Below, piece after piece: positions 1-8,960 of a stretch of 64,000 nucleotides of DNA. The notes beneath the pieces are model-generated. The model saw nothing but the letters and a program-made list of their open reading frames with translations. It was not told the DNA's origin and did not search any database. The number at the start of each line of letters is the position of its first letter. Position 1 is the first letter of the stretch. Source of the DNA: Roseinatronobacter sp. S2 (lineage in GTDB: Bacteria; Pseudomonadota; Alphaproteobacteria; Rhodobacterales; Rhodobacteraceae); the NCBI RefSeq assembly GCF_029581395.1, contig NZ_CP121113.1, positions 62,001 through 126,000 on the forward strand, in the 5' to 3' direction. The position numbers were made by a program, and so were the translations under genes.

Positions 1-242
1 GTGTTACCAACACAGCAACAGCCGACAGGCGAAAAGGCAAAATGCAAGTCATCAGATTTCCGAATATGGCGCAGCACCGAAATGCGCTGCAACGCGGCAC
101 TCCGTGATTCGGCCCTGAAACACAATTCACGCGCCTGAGAGTATGCCAAAATCGGCGAAACCCCGCCCAATTCGTGCCCCTTGCTGCGCAGCCGCCCTGC
201 CGCTAGAAGGCAGAAACAGGACAGCCACAGGAAAATGCGCCA

Positions 243-1757
243 ATGCTTGATCTGACCTATGAAGCACCCGAAGTCAAAACCCTATCCGGCGCGACCGGAG
301 AATGGGAACTGGTGATCGGCATGGAAATTCATGCGCAGGTGGCCAGCCAGTCCAAACTGTTTTCCGGGGCCTCGACCAAATTCGGGGCGGAACCCAATTC
401 GAACGTTGCCTTTGTGGATGCGGCCATGCCCGGCATGTTGCCGGTTGTGAATGAATTCTGCATCGCGCAGGCTGCGCGCACAGGGTTGGGGCTGAAGGCG
501 CAGATCAACCTGCGTTCAGCCTTTGACCGCAAGAACTACTTTTACCCCGATCTTCCGCAGGGCTACCAGATCAGCCAGCTGTATCACCCGCTTGTCGGCG
601 AGGGCGAAGTTCTGGTGGAAATGGGGCCGGGTATTGCGCGACTGGTGCGGATAGAACGTATCCATGTGGAACAGGACGCGGGCAAATCCATCCATGACAT
701 GGACCCGAACATGAGTTTCGTGGACCTGAACCGCACGGGCGTCGCGCTGATGGAAATCGTTAGCCGCCCCGATATTCGCGGGCCGGAAGAAGCCGCCGCC
801 TATGTCACCAAGCTGCGCCAGATCCTGCGGTATTTGGGCACTTGCGATGGCAATATGCAAAACGGCAACCTGCGCGCCGATGTGAACGTGTCCGTCTGTC
901 GCCCCGGCCAGTATGAGAAATATCAGGCCACGCAGGATTTCGGCCATCTGGGCACGCGCTGCGAAATCAAGAACATGAATTCCATGCGCTTCATTCAGGC
1001 CGCGATTGATTATGAGGCCCGCCGCCAGATCGCCATTCTGGAAGATGGCGGCAGTGTGGTGCAGGAAACGCGTCTGTATGACCCGGACAAGGGTGAAACA
1101 CGATCCATGCGGTCCAAGGAAGAAGCGCATGATTACCGCTATTTCCCCTGCCCCGACCTGCTGCCGCTGGAAATTGAACAGGCGTGGGTCGATGATATTG
1201 CAGCCACCCTGCCGGAATTGCCCGATGACAAGAAAGCGCGCTTCATGCGCGATTTCGGGCTGACCGATTATGATGCAAGCGTCCTGACCGCCGATGTGAC
1301 CAATGCCGCGTTTTTCGAGGCCGTGGCCGATACCGCCGGTGATGGCAAGCTGTCCGCAAACTGGGTCATCAATGAATTGTTCGGCCGCCTGAAGAAAGAA
1401 GGGCATGACATCAGTGCAAGCCCTGTGTCCGCCGATCAACTGGCGGGAATCATCAAGCTGATCAAATCGGGCGACATTTCGGGCAAGATCGCCAAGGATG
1501 TGTTCGAGATCGTCTATACCGAAGGCGGCGATCCTGCGCAGATCGTGGAGGACCGCGGGCTGAAGCAGGTGACAGACACTGGCGCGATTGAAAAAGCCGT
1601 GGATGACATCATCGCGTCCAACCCCGCGCAGGTGGAAAAGGCCAAACAGAACCCCAAACTGGCAGGCTGGTTCGTCGGACAGGTCATGAAAGCCACGGGC
1701 GGCAAGGCCAACCCCCAAGCCGTGAACGAGATTGTCACCGCCAAACTGGGGCTGTAG
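243..1757 (+). CDS. gatB: Asp-tRNA(Asn)/Glu-tRNA(Gln) amidotransferase subunit B
   Basis: GatB is the kinase/tRNA-binding subunit of the GatCAB complex. It activates the side chain of misacylated Glu-tRNA(Gln) or Asp-tRNA(Asn) with ATP so that ammonia delivered from GatA can amidate it in the cytosol. The 504-residue length is normal for the family. The N-terminal catalytic signature GMEIHAQ (about residue 28), the [12 protein letters not shown] block and the RCEIKNMNS block are all visible, and the C-terminal YqeY-like tail domain is complete. The start has AGGA 11-13 bases upstream. The gene stands alone here, with no gatA or gatC beside it, as is common in alphaproteobacteria. Identification is secure. 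Confidence 0.97.
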   Translation: MLDLTYEAPEVKTLSGATGEWELVIGMEIHAQVASQSKLFSGASTKFGAEPNSNVAFVDAAMPGMLPVVNEFCIAQAARTGLGLKAQINLRSAFDRKNYFYPDLPQGYQISQLYHPLVGEGEVLVEMGPGIARLVRIERIHVEQDAGKSIHDMDPNMSFVDLNRTGVALMEIVSRPDIRGPEEAAAYVTKLRQILRYLGTCDGNMQNGNLRADVNVSVCRPGQYEKYQATQDFGHLGTRCEIKNMNSMRFIQAAIDYEARRQIAILEDGGSVVQETRLYDPDKGETRSMRSKEEAHDYRYFPCPDLLPLEIEQAWVDDIAATLPELPDDKKARFMRDFGLTDYDASVLTADVTNAAFFEAVADTAGDGKLSANWVINELFGRLKKEGHDISASPVSADQLAGIIKLIKSGDISGKIAKDVFEIVYTEGGDPAQIVEDRGLKQVTDTGAIEKAVDDIIASNPAQVEKAKQNPKLAGWFVGQVMKATGGKANPQAVNEIVTAKLGL

Positions 1758-1782
1758 CAGCTTGCACGGAACTTCCGCGTGA

Positions 1783-1805
1783 CCGCGGCGGCAATACTGC
1801 CGCGG
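1783..1805 (+). terminator. GC-rich hairpin downstream of gatB
   Basis: A 7-bp inverted repeat CCGCGGC/GCCGCGG with a 9-base loop lies 26 bases after the gatB stop. There is no T-tract, so it is at best a weak or Rho-assisted terminator or a 3'-end stabiliser. Confidence 0.4.
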
Positions 1806-1979
1806 CACGCGAAGCGTTGCAAAAAAACACAGCTTTTCAGCGGTGCAAGCGAATTAATTGTTTGGAATGTATTTTTAGCGTATGCAGATACGTCCTTCGG
1901 CGGGATTTTGCCCGTTGATGTGGCGGAGCAGTCCCAAGCGCAAAATAATAATAGCGCCCCAAAAGTCGAGATTTGTATC

Positions 1980-2450
1980 ATGAACCTGATCAGAACAGCG
2001 CTTGTCGCAATTGCCCTGTTGTCCCAGCCTGCATTTGCAGAAAGCCCGCGCATTTTTGGCAGTATCGGCAGCCAGCTCTCCGTCGGTTCGACCGAAGGGC
2101 AGGTGCGCTATATCGGCGATCCGTATATCTGGGGCCTGCAACCCGTGGTCGGCCTGTCGGCGGCGGCCAACAGTTCGGGCTATATTGGTGTCGGTGCCGC
2201 ATATACGTTGCGGTCACAACAAGGCGGCCTGTTCGCACGCCTGACGGGTCTGGCCGGCGTCCAGAAACGCGGGAATGGGCGTGATGTGGGCGGCCCGGTC
2301 CAGTTTCGGACATCTCTGGATGTGGGCTACAAGACAGCGACTGGCCTGGAATTCGGGATCGGGGCGGACCACCGTTCCAGCGCAGGCATTTACAAGCCGA
2401 ATCCGGGCCTGAATACCGCATATCTGTTCACGACTGTGCCATTGCGCTGA
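1980..2450 (+). CDS. PagL-like lipid A deacylase / acyloxyacyl hydrolase-type outer-membrane barrel
   Basis: This is a 156-residue precursor with a clean signal peptide (cleavage after AFA, about residue 20), then a small beta-barrel rich in alternating aromatic and glycine segments. The C-terminal strand carries a PagL-like active-site block: His131, Ser133, then the NPG element at 141-143. In PagL, as recalled, the triad is His-Ser-Glu with Glu fourteen residues after His; here that position is Asn145. The start at 1980 is chosen because it gives the signal peptide; an upstream in-frame ATG would bury it. PagL removes the 3-O acyl chain of lipid A in the outer membrane. Family membership is fairly likely, activity is uncertain. 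Confidence 0.65.
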   Translation: MNLIRTALVAIALLSQPAFAESPRIFGSIGSQLSVGSTEGQVRYIGDPYIWGLQPVVGLSAAANSSGYIGVGAAYTLRSQQGGLFARLTGLAGVQKRGNGRDVGGPVQFRTSLDVGYKTATGLEFGIGADHRSSAGIYKPNPGLNTAYLFTTVPLR

Positions 2451-2545
2451 TCCGGCGGGACCACGATGTTGCACCTTCCGACAGTCTGACATAGACGCAG
2501 CGGATAAAATGTGCCCCTTGGTGGTGTGATAAGGACAGGAATGCC

Positions 2546-2947
2546 ATGCAGTCTTATGAATACCTCGCTGTGCCCGCGCCCGTGAAGGGGCAGAAGATCA
2601 AAGGGTTGAAAACACCCGGCGAACGCTACGCGCACCAGTTGACAGTGCTGCTGAATGACCTTGCCCGCGAAGGGTGGGAATACTGGCGCGCGGATTGCCT
2701 GCCCAGCGAGGAACGCAAGGGTCTGACAGGAACCTTAACCGTTCACAACAACATGCTGATCTTCCGCAGACCCAGCGCAGAAACGCTGGCAGAACACCCC
2801 CAGATAACAGAGCCGCGCGCCGCCGCACCGATGGAACCAGTGCTGAACACACAAACCGGCCCGCGCCCGATACATGAATCGCGGCGCGAACCGCAGTTTC
2901 GGGATGCAGCCCCGCGCCCCGAATCTGGCGAGACGCCGGAACGCTGA
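2546..2947 (+). CDS. DUF4177 domain protein
   Basis: This 133-residue cytosolic protein has a compact N-terminal domain (about residues 1-76). It shows the DUF4177 pattern: an initial YEYLAVPAP strand, a helix ending in LAREGWEYW, and a final strand NNMLIFRRP. The remaining about 55 residues are Pro/Arg/Glu-rich and probably disordered. The function of the family is unknown. AGGA sits about 9 bases before the start. It is convergent with bolA, and the two stop codons abut at 2947/2948. Confidence 0.8.
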   Translation: MQSYEYLAVPAPVKGQKIKGLKTPGERYAHQLTVLLNDLAREGWEYWRADCLPSEERKGLTGTLTVHNNMLIFRRPSAETLAEHPQITEPRAAAPMEPVLNTQTGPRPIHESRREPQFRDAAPRPESGETPER

Positions 2948-3205
2948 TCAGGCCCCAATATCCAGCGATAATGCGTGAATGCGGTTGACCAGTTCCGCCC
3001 CCAGCGCGGCATGAACAGCCCGATGACGCGCGACACGCGACTGGTCGCGAAACCCCTCGGCGCGGATCATGACGTTGAAATGCGTCTGCCCGCCTTCACG
3101 CCAACCGGCATGACCGCGATGGCTTTCGCTGTCATCAACGACCTGTAACTGCGCTGGATTGAACGCGGCTTGCAGTTTTGCCTCGATTTGATCACGAATA
3201 TGCAT
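2948..3205 (-). CDS. BolA family protein
   Basis: This 85-residue protein has the BolA fold signature: an N-terminal helix (IEAKLQAAF), a DDSESHRGHAG segment, FNVMIRAEGF, and the RHRAVHAAL...IHALSL C-terminal helix. BolA proteins bind [2Fe-2S] clusters together with monothiol glutaredoxins and act in iron-sulfur trafficking and stress morphology. Divergent pairing with a J-domain gene is a familiar arrangement in this group. The gene is full length, and the start at 3205 is the only ATG giving the complete first helix. The subclass (BolA versus IbaG) cannot be decided here. Confidence 0.9.
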   Translation of the reverse strand: MHIRDQIEAKLQAAFNPAQLQVVDDSESHRGHAGWREGGQTHFNVMIRAEGFRDQSRVARHRAVHAALGAELVNRIHALSLDIGA

Positions 3206-3339
3206 GGTTTCTCGCTGCCCTCTTCTAACCTGACGAAAATATAACTAAGCTGCTGCCTCCGAGTCGGAAAGGCCCGCACTACGTTTTCATTGCTATACAG
3301 CACCACCGACACCAAACACAGGCAACAGCAGGTTTAGGC

Positions 3340-3975
3340 ATGGATCGCAAATCCCCTTTTGATTTTGACATTCGCGCGTCCAGCGACAAGAAAAAGCGCA
3401 CTCGCGGACGGCGCGGCATGTCAGGGGCATGGGAAACCTCTGTCCGGCAGTGCGAGCATCCGGGCTGCGAGGAATCTGGGCAATATCGTTGCCCGAAATC
3501 ACCCGACCAGTTGAACGAGTATCTTTGGTTTTGCAAAGACCATGCACGCGAATACAATCTGAAGTGGAACTACTTCGATGGTCAGACCGAATCCGAGATG
3601 ATGGACGCCATGGAACGCGACCGCGTCTGGGGGCGGGCGACACAACCGTTGGGCAGCAAGGATGAACGCCTTGCATGGCAACGCCTTGGCATCGAAGATC
3701 CGCATCAGGTGCTGGGTGACAACGCAACCCGAAACCCCGGCAGGGCGACCAGTGGTGCCGCATCGCGCAAACTGCCGCCGACCGAACGCCGCGCATTGGA
3801 AATTCTGGATGCCCGCGACACATGGACACGCCCGGAGATTCGCAAGCAATACAAAAACCTTGTGAAAGACCTGCACCCTGATCGCAATGCAGGCGCCCGA
3901 AGCGATGAAGACCGCCTGCAAGAAGTGGTCTGGGCGTGGGACCAGATCAAGGAAAGCCGCAATTTCCGCGATTGA
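3340..3975 (+). CDS. J-domain (DnaJ-like) protein
   Basis: This 211-residue protein carries its J domain at the C-terminus (about residues 148-205), with helix II/III and the diagnostic HPD in KDLHPDRN. The N-terminal 110 residues hold a cysteine/histidine set (CEHPGC, about 13 residues, C, then FCKDH), suggesting a small metal site, followed by a Trp-rich helix. Stand-alone J proteins recruit and stimulate DnaK-type Hsp70. The gene is divergent from bolA with 134 bases between the starts. There is no DnaJ zinc-finger or substrate-binding domain, so it is a specialised co-chaperone rather than dnaJ. Confidence 0.85.
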   Translation: MDRKSPFDFDIRASSDKKKRTRGRRGMSGAWETSVRQCEHPGCEESGQYRCPKSPDQLNEYLWFCKDHAREYNLKWNYFDGQTESEMMDAMERDRVWGRATQPLGSKDERLAWQRLGIEDPHQVLGDNATRNPGRATSGAASRKLPPTERRALEILDARDTWTRPEIRKQYKNLVKDLHPDRNAGARSDEDRLQEVVWAWDQIKESRNFRD

Positions 3976-4020
3976 TGGCGTGTTGTTGCGCGCACGGGTT
4001 TGCGCCTTGTCAGATGCGCG

Positions 4021-4263
4021 TCAGCGCGATGGCCGTTCAACAGGCGTGGCAATGGTGGCGCGAATGGTGGCACCATGCTTTCTGGCCAGTTGCCAGATCG
4101 CGAAAAGCGGGGCTGTGGTGCGGCGCGCGGGCGCGGTACAAGCCGCATCCAGACCATCAAAAACACCTTCAAGCTGGCGTATTGTGCGCAAGTCGTTGAC
4201 GATATCGTTCGCCATGATCCGGCCCGATGAACCCGCGCGATTGCCCTTGTCACGTTCCTGCAT
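4021..4263 (-). CDS. small hypothetical protein (80 aa)
   Basis: The start at 4263 is chosen for its AAAGGA ribosome-binding site 6-7 bases upstream; a further upstream ATG at 4314 lacks one. The product is basic and soluble, with a helical middle (NDIVNDLRTIRQLEGVFDGL) and a second helix (LFAIWQLARKHG). I recognise no family. It is convergent with the J-domain gene and lies 46 bases from it. A real gene is plausible from the ribosome-binding site and amino-acid composition, but no function can be assigned. Confidence 0.5.
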   Translation of the reverse strand: MQERDKGNRAGSSGRIMANDIVNDLRTIRQLEGVFDGLDAACTAPARRTTAPLFAIWQLARKHGATIRATIATPVERPSR

Positions 4264-4436
4264 TGATATTCCTTTCACTTCAGGGACAGTTCCCGTGATT
4301 CCAGCATGCAGCAAGAAGCTTGTGATTTGGTTATTGCCGCGAATCTTGTCAGTCTGATGAAATTTTCATGGATTATCGGCTTTTCCCTCTTGCGGCGGGA
4401 AACGATAGTTTGTAAGTCGCGCATACCGAAAACGGG

Positions 4437-4511
4437 GCGGGCGTAGCTCAGGGGTAGAGCATAACCTTGCCAAGGTTAGGGTCGTGAGTTCGAATCTCAT
4501 CGCCCGCTCCA
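4437..4511 (+). tRNA. tRNA-Gly (anticodon GCC)
   Basis: A full cloverleaf folds by eye. The acceptor stem is GCGGGCG/CGCCCGC (4437-4443 with 4501-4507), followed by discriminator T and an encoded CCA (4509-4511). The D-arm is TAGCTCAGGGGTAGAGCA and the anticodon stem is TAACC/GGTTA with loop TTGCCAA, giving anticodon GCC. The T-arm contains GTTCGAATC. It is followed closely by a terminator. Confidence 0.97.
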
Positions 4512-4522
4512 ATTTCGAAAAC

Positions 4523-4549
4523 AGGCGGCCTTCGGGCCGCCTTTTTCGT
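4523..4549 (+). terminator. Rho-independent terminator of tRNA-Gly
   Basis: An 8-bp stem AGGCGGCC/GGCCGCCT closed by a TTCG tetraloop is followed by TTTTTCGTTTT. It lies 12 bases after the tRNA 3' end and is a textbook intrinsic terminator. Confidence 0.93.
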
Positions 4550-4912
4550 TTTATGCCCAATTCCGTAGCACTATCGTTGCATGACCGAGTCTTGCCTTGC
4601 CGCAACCGGCCACAAGGGAAGGTCAAGATATTTTTCCACCTGCCGCCGCAAATATTTCCGTTGACGAAGCCCCCTACTATACGTCAAGTTGTGCATATCG
4701 CCGCAAGACCTACCACATGTAGTAAGAACAAGCTGCAAAGGTGGGCAATGAGGCAGGGATATAGGAAAAGTGGATAAACATGTCACCGGATGAATATGCC
4801 GGTGAAGAACGTGTTTCATATCGCTGCCTGCGTCACTGACCGTTGAAATTGCGGCACTTTCAAACGGGGTTTCCCCGAAAAACCTTGAAGCGATATAAGG
4901 GACGTCAGGCAG
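4550..4912. other. 363-base gap upstream of nrdJ
   Basis: I see no coding region here. The stretch is more AT-rich than its surroundings around 4625-4730 and must hold the nrdJ promoter and long 5' leader. Candidate NrdR-like half-palindromic sites are listed separately. I could not fold a cobalamin riboswitch by eye. Confidence 0.5.
4674..4723 (+). promoter_or_regulatory. candidate pair of NrdR-type boxes upstream of nrdJ
   Basis: Two related 14-mers, CTACTATACGTCAA (4674) and CTACCACATGTAGT (4710), lie 36 bases apart in the nrdJ leader. The second is a good CTAC-N6-GTAG palindrome. NrdR, the ATP/dATP-sensing ribonucleotide reductase repressor, binds paired palindromic boxes of this general type. 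The spacing and the poor first box make this tentative. Confidence 0.3.
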
Positions 4913-7900
4913 ATGATCATCGAGCGGCATTTTACCAACGCAGGACAAGACGCATACGCAGCCCTGGAATTCACCACGACAGTGTCGGAAATCCGGAACC
5001 CGGACGGAACTGTGGTGTTTTACAACGGCGCAGTAGAAGTGCCGCGCAACTGGTCACAAGTCGCATCTGATGTGATTGCACAGAAATATTTTCGCAAGGC
5101 AGGCGTTCCTGCACGGCTGAAGCGCGTGGCCGAAAAGGGCGTGCCGGAATTCCTGTGGCGCTCGGTCGCGGATGAAAAAGCGCTGGCGGACCTGCCCGAA
5201 GACGAACGCTATATCGGCGAGACATCGGCGAAACAGGTCTTTGACCGGCTGGCCGGTGCATGGGCCTATTGGGGCTGGAAGGGCGGTTATTTCAAAACCG
5301 AATCCGACGCGAGTGCCTATTTCGACGAGATGCGCTTTATGCTGGCCGCGCAGATGGCCGCACCAAACAGCCCGCAATGGTTTAACACCGGCCTGCATTG
5401 GGCTTATGGCATTGACGGTCCCAGCCAGGGGCATTTTTACGTCGACCCCTTCACCCACAAGCTGGTGAAATCGAAATCAAGCTATGAACACCCCCAGCCG
5501 CATGCCTGTTTCATCCAAAGTGTCAGCGATGATCTGGTGAATGAAGGCGGGATCATGGATCTTTGGGTGCGTGAAGCGCGCCTGTTCAAATATGGTTCCG
5601 GCACGGGAACCAACTTCAGCTCGTTGCGTGGTGAAGGCGAGAAACTGTCGGGCGGCGGTAAATCCTCTGGGTTGATGGGTTTCCTGAAAATCGGTGATCG
5701 CGCTGCTGGCGCGATCAAGTCGGGCGGGACCACGCGCCGCGCGGCCAAGATGGTGATCTGCGATATGGACCATCCCGATATCGAGGAATTCATCAACTGG
5801 AAGGTGATCGAAGAACAAAAGGTCGCCTCTCTTGTTGCCGGTTCCAAATTGCACGAAGCGCGTCTGAATGAAATTTTCGGCGCAATCCGTGCTTGGGACG
5901 GCAGCACAGAGGATGCCGTCGACCCAGGCAAGAACCCTGCGCTGAAGGCGGCAATCAAAACCGCCAAGAACCGCATGATCCCCGAAACCTATGTGGGCCG
6001 CGTGCTGCAATATGCGCGTCAGGGCTATGGCAGCATCGAATTCCCGACCTATGACACCGATTGGGATTCGGAAGCCTATGTCACCGTGTCGGGCCAGAAC
6101 TCGAACAATTCCGTTCGCGTGACCGATGCGTTCTTGCAGGCCGTCAAGGATGATGCCGATTGGGCATTGCTGCGCCGCACCGATGGCAAGGTTGCCAAGA
6201 CCATCAAGGCACGCGACCTGTGGGACCAAGTGGGCCATGCGGCATGGGCCTGTGCCGATCCGGGCATCCAGTTTCACGACACGGTAAACGCGTGGCACAC
6301 CTGCCCTGCCGATGGCGCGATCCGCGGGTCGAACCCGTGCTCGGAATACATGTTCCTGGATGACACCGCCTGCAACCTTGCGTCGATGAACCTGCTGAAA
6401 TTCTATGACAGCAAAACGTTCAACGCCGAAGGCTATATGCACGCTACACGCCTTTGGACAATTACGCTGGAAATCAGCGTGATGATGGCGCAATTCCCGT
6501 CCAAGGAAATTGCACAGCGATCCTATGAATTCCGCACGCTGGGTCTGGGCTATGCCAATATCGGCGGGTTGCTGATGAATATGGGCTTTGGCTATGATTC
6601 CGCCGAAGGCCGCGCATTATGCGGCGCGCTGACCGCGCTGATGACAGGCGTTGCTTACGCGACATCTGCGGAAATGGCGTCGGAACTGGGCGCGTTCCCC
6701 GGCTACAAGAAAAACGCAGATCACATGCTGCGCGTGATCCGCAACCACCGCCGCGCCGCCTATGGCAATGAAAGCTATGAAGCGGTGAATGTGGCCCCTG
6801 TTACCCTTGATGCGGCAAACTGCCCCGATGTGCGTCTGGTCGATCTGGCCCGTGCCGCATGGGACGAAGCCCTGACACTGGGCGAGGCGCATGGCTACCG
6901 CAACGCACAATCCACAGTGATTGCGCCCACCGGCACAATCGGGCTGGTCATGGATTGCGACACCACCGGCATTGAACCTGATTTCGCGCTGGTCAAATTC
7001 AAGAAGCTGGCCGGTGGCGGGTATTTCAAGATCATCAACCAGTCAGTGCCGGCCGCCCTGCGCAAACTGGGCTACCGCGAATCGGAAATCGCGGAAGTCA
7101 TCGCCTATGCGGTGGGCCATGGCAGCCTTGGTCAGGCACCGGGCATCAACCATACCAGCCTGATCGGCCACGGCTTTGGCGAGGCAGAGATCACCAAGAT
7201 CGAAAAAGCCCTGCCTTCGGCATTCGACATCCGGTTCGTGTTCAACCAATGGACGCTGGGCGAGGCATTCTGCCGCGAAACGCTGGGCATTCCGGCAACA
7301 GAGCTGAACAACCCCGGCTTTGACCTGCTGCGCCATCTGGGCTTTACCAAGGCGCAGATTGACGCCGCCAATGACCATGTCTGCGGCACCATGACACTGG
7401 AAGGCGCGCCCTACCTGAAGGACGAACATATTTCGATCTTCGATTGCGCGAACCCGTGTGGCAAGAAAGGCAAGCGCTTCTTGTCGGTGGACAGCCATAT
7501 CTACATGATGGCGGCTGCACAGTCGTTCATCTCGGGGGCGATTTCCAAAACCATCAACATGCCCAACACGGCCACGATCGAGGAAACGCTGGCGGCCTAT
7601 GAACTTAGCTGGTCGCTGGGCATCAAGGCAAATGCGCTGTATCGCGACGGGTCCAAACTGTCGCAGCCGCTGGCGGCAGCCCTGATCGATGATGATGAAG
7701 AGGCCGAGGAAATTCTGGCAAGCGGATCAACGCAGGAAAAAGCGCAGGTTCTGGCCGAAAAAATTGTCGAGAAGATCATCATCAAGGAAGTCATCCGCCG
7801 CGACCGCCAGAAACTGCCGGAACGCCGCAAGGGCTACACCCAGAAGGCCGTTGTCGGTGGTCACAAGGTCTACCTGCGCACAGGCGAATATACCGATGGC

Positions 7901-8560
7901 AAACTGGGCGAGATTTTCATCGACATGCACAAGGAAGGTGCGGGTTTCCGCGCGATGATGAACAATTTTGCCATCGCCGTGTCGGTGGGTCTGCAATATG
8001 GTGTGCCGCTGGAAGAATTTGTCGATGCCTTCACCTTCACCCGCTTTGAACCGGCAGGCATGGTGCAGGGCAATGACAGCATCAAGAACGCGACATCAAT
8101 TCTTGACTATATCTTCCGTGAACTGGCCGTCAGCTATCTGGACCGCACCGATCTGGCCCATGTCAAACCCACAGGCACCAGCTTCGATGATCTGGGCGGG
8201 GGCGAGCATGAAGGCATTCGCAACGTTAGCGAACTGTCCGACGATGCGGCGTCGCGGTCGCTGGAAGTGCTGCGCCAGATCAGCTCTACCGGATATCTGC
8301 GCAAGCGCCTGCCACAGGAACTGACGGTGTTGCAGGGCGGGCAATCCACAACGGCCTATGCCACGGATGGCACCGCCGCCGTGTCCATGGAAACCAGCAA
8401 GTCGGAAACCCTGACTGTCGCCACAATGGACCCCCGCGCCAAAGCCCGCATTCAGGGCTATGAAGGCGACCCCTGCGGCGAATGCGGCAACTACACATTG
8501 GTGCGCAACGGGACCTGCATGAAGTGCAACACCTGCGGCGGGACCAGCGGGTGTAGCTAA
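4913..8560 (+). CDS. nrdJ: adenosylcobalamin-dependent (class II) ribonucleotide reductase
   Basis: NrdJ reduces ribonucleotides to deoxyribonucleotides using a thiyl radical made from coenzyme B12, independent of oxygen. The 1215-residue length matches the long alphaproteobacterial form. Visible elements are the PHACFIQS cysteine, the substrate loop near [10 protein letters not shown], the active-site NPCSEYMF block with its Asn-Cys-Glu, the [10 protein letters not shown] segment, an acidic linker (DDDEEAEE, about residue 930) and a C-terminal tail with cysteine pairs CGEC...CMKCNTC. These tail cysteines fit a metal or redox-tail site. The start follows AAGGGA about 14 bases upstream (AAGGGACGTCAGGCAG). 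The gene is transcribed alone. Confidence 0.97.
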   Translation: MIIERHFTNAGQDAYAALEFTTTVSEIRNPDGTVVFYNGAVEVPRNWSQVASDVIAQKYFRKAGVPARLKRVAEKGVPEFLWRSVADEKALADLPEDERYIGETSAKQVFDRLAGAWAYWGWKGGYFKTESDASAYFDEMRFMLAAQMAAPNSPQWFNTGLHWAYGIDGPSQGHFYVDPFTHKLVKSKSSYEHPQPHACFIQSVSDDLVNEGGIMDLWVREARLFKYGSGTGTNFSSLRGEGEKLSGGGKSSGLMGFLKIGDRAAGAIKSGGTTRRAAKMVICDMDHPDIEEFINWKVIEEQKVASLVAGSKLHEARLNEIFGAIRAWDGSTEDAVDPGKNPALKAAIKTAKNRMIPETYVGRVLQYARQGYGSIEFPTYDTDWDSEAYVTVSGQNSNNSVRVTDAFLQAVKDDADWALLRRTDGKVAKTIKARDLWDQVGHAAWACADPGIQFHDTVNAWHTCPADGAIRGSNPCSEYMFLDDTACNLASMNLLKFYDSKTFNAEGYMHATRLWTITLEISVMMAQFPSKEIAQRSYEFRTLGLGYANIGGLLMNMGFGYDSAEGRALCGALTALMTGVAYATSAEMASELGAFPGYKKNADHMLRVIRNHRRAAYGNESYEAVNVAPVTLDAANCPDVRLVDLARAAWDEALTLGEAHGYRNAQSTVIAPTGTIGLVMDCDTTGIEPDFALVKFKKLAGGGYFKIINQSVPAALRKLGYRESEIAEVIAYAVGHGSLGQAPGINHTSLIGHGFGEAEITKIEKALPSAFDIRFVFNQWTLGEAFCRETLGIPATELNNPGFDLLRHLGFTKAQIDAANDHVCGTMTLEGAPYLKDEHISIFDCANPCGKKGKRFLSVDSHIYMMAAAQSFISGAISKTINMPNTATIEETLAAYELSWSLGIKANALYRDGSKLSQPLAAALIDDDEEAEEILASGSTQEKAQVLAEKIVEKIIIKEVIRRDRQKLPERRKGYTQKAVVGGHKVYLRTGEYTDGKLGEIFIDMHKEGAGFRAMMNNFAIAVSVGLQYGVPLEEFVDAFTFTRFEPAGMVQGNDSIKNATSILDYIFRELAVSYLDRTDLAHVKPTGTSFDDLGGGEHEGIRNVSELSDDAASRSLEVLRQISSTGYLRKRLPQELTVLQGGQSTTAYATDGTAAVSMETSKSETLTVATMDPRAKARIQGYEGDPCGECGNYTLVRNGTCMKCNTCGGTSGCS

Positions 8561-8960
8561 TGACCCAGGTTGTGTCACTTGTTGTCAGCCTTCGGAATTT
8601 CTTGCGAATTTTCGAAATGCCGTCAAAAAGCGAAACAAACGGGAATGTGGCTTCCTCTCTGAACGATCCGTTACCTGATTTGATTTCAGAGAGTTGGCCG
8701 GGGTCGCGTTAGGCACAGAAGCGCTTTGAGCGGGCCAGAACACAGCAAGAAGATGGTCGGGCGGGGGAAACTCCGTCCGATTTTCCGTTCTGGGGCCGCT
8801 GCCAGAATTCGGAAGTTCATACGGGCGGAAACTCCGTCAGCGTATCCGGTATTGCGGCCACCGTGTTCATGGGTTGAGAAACAGGCCGTGCCGGCACAGA
8901 CCCTGAACACACGCCCAAGAATGCGCCGGTTCACGGCCATGTGCGCTTGCTGATGGATGT
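8561..8960. other. 400-base gap between nrdJ and the exporter operon
   Basis: The gap lies between nrdJ (plus) and the end of the adaptor gene (minus). Open frames of 75-84 codons exist on both strands around 8686-8953, but none has a convincing ribosome-binding site or recognisable product. A 12-base direct repeat, GGAAACTCCGTC, occurs at 8766-8777 and 8827-8838. Confidence 0.4.

Noticed and set aside
1..242. Possible gene fragment upstream of gatB
   Set aside because: No frame of useful length or recognisable product; treated as ordinary intergenic DNA.
516..1808. Long open frame of 430 codons on the minus strand across gatB
   Set aside because: It is antisense to a secure gatB, with no recognisable domains and a composition typical of a GC-rich shadow frame.
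4550..4912. Cobalamin riboswitch upstream of the B12-dependent reductase
   Set aside because: I could not find a B12-box-like core or fold the expected junction by eye; class II enzymes are also not usually B12-repressed.
5477..6493. 338-codon minus-strand frame inside nrdJ
   Set aside because: Mirror of the nrdJ coding frame; it has no ribosome-binding site or family features.
8686..8953. 75- to 84-codon frames on both strands in the nrdJ/exporter gap
   Set aside because: No ribosome-binding site, no recognisable family; the two strands are open simultaneously, as expected by chance at high GC.
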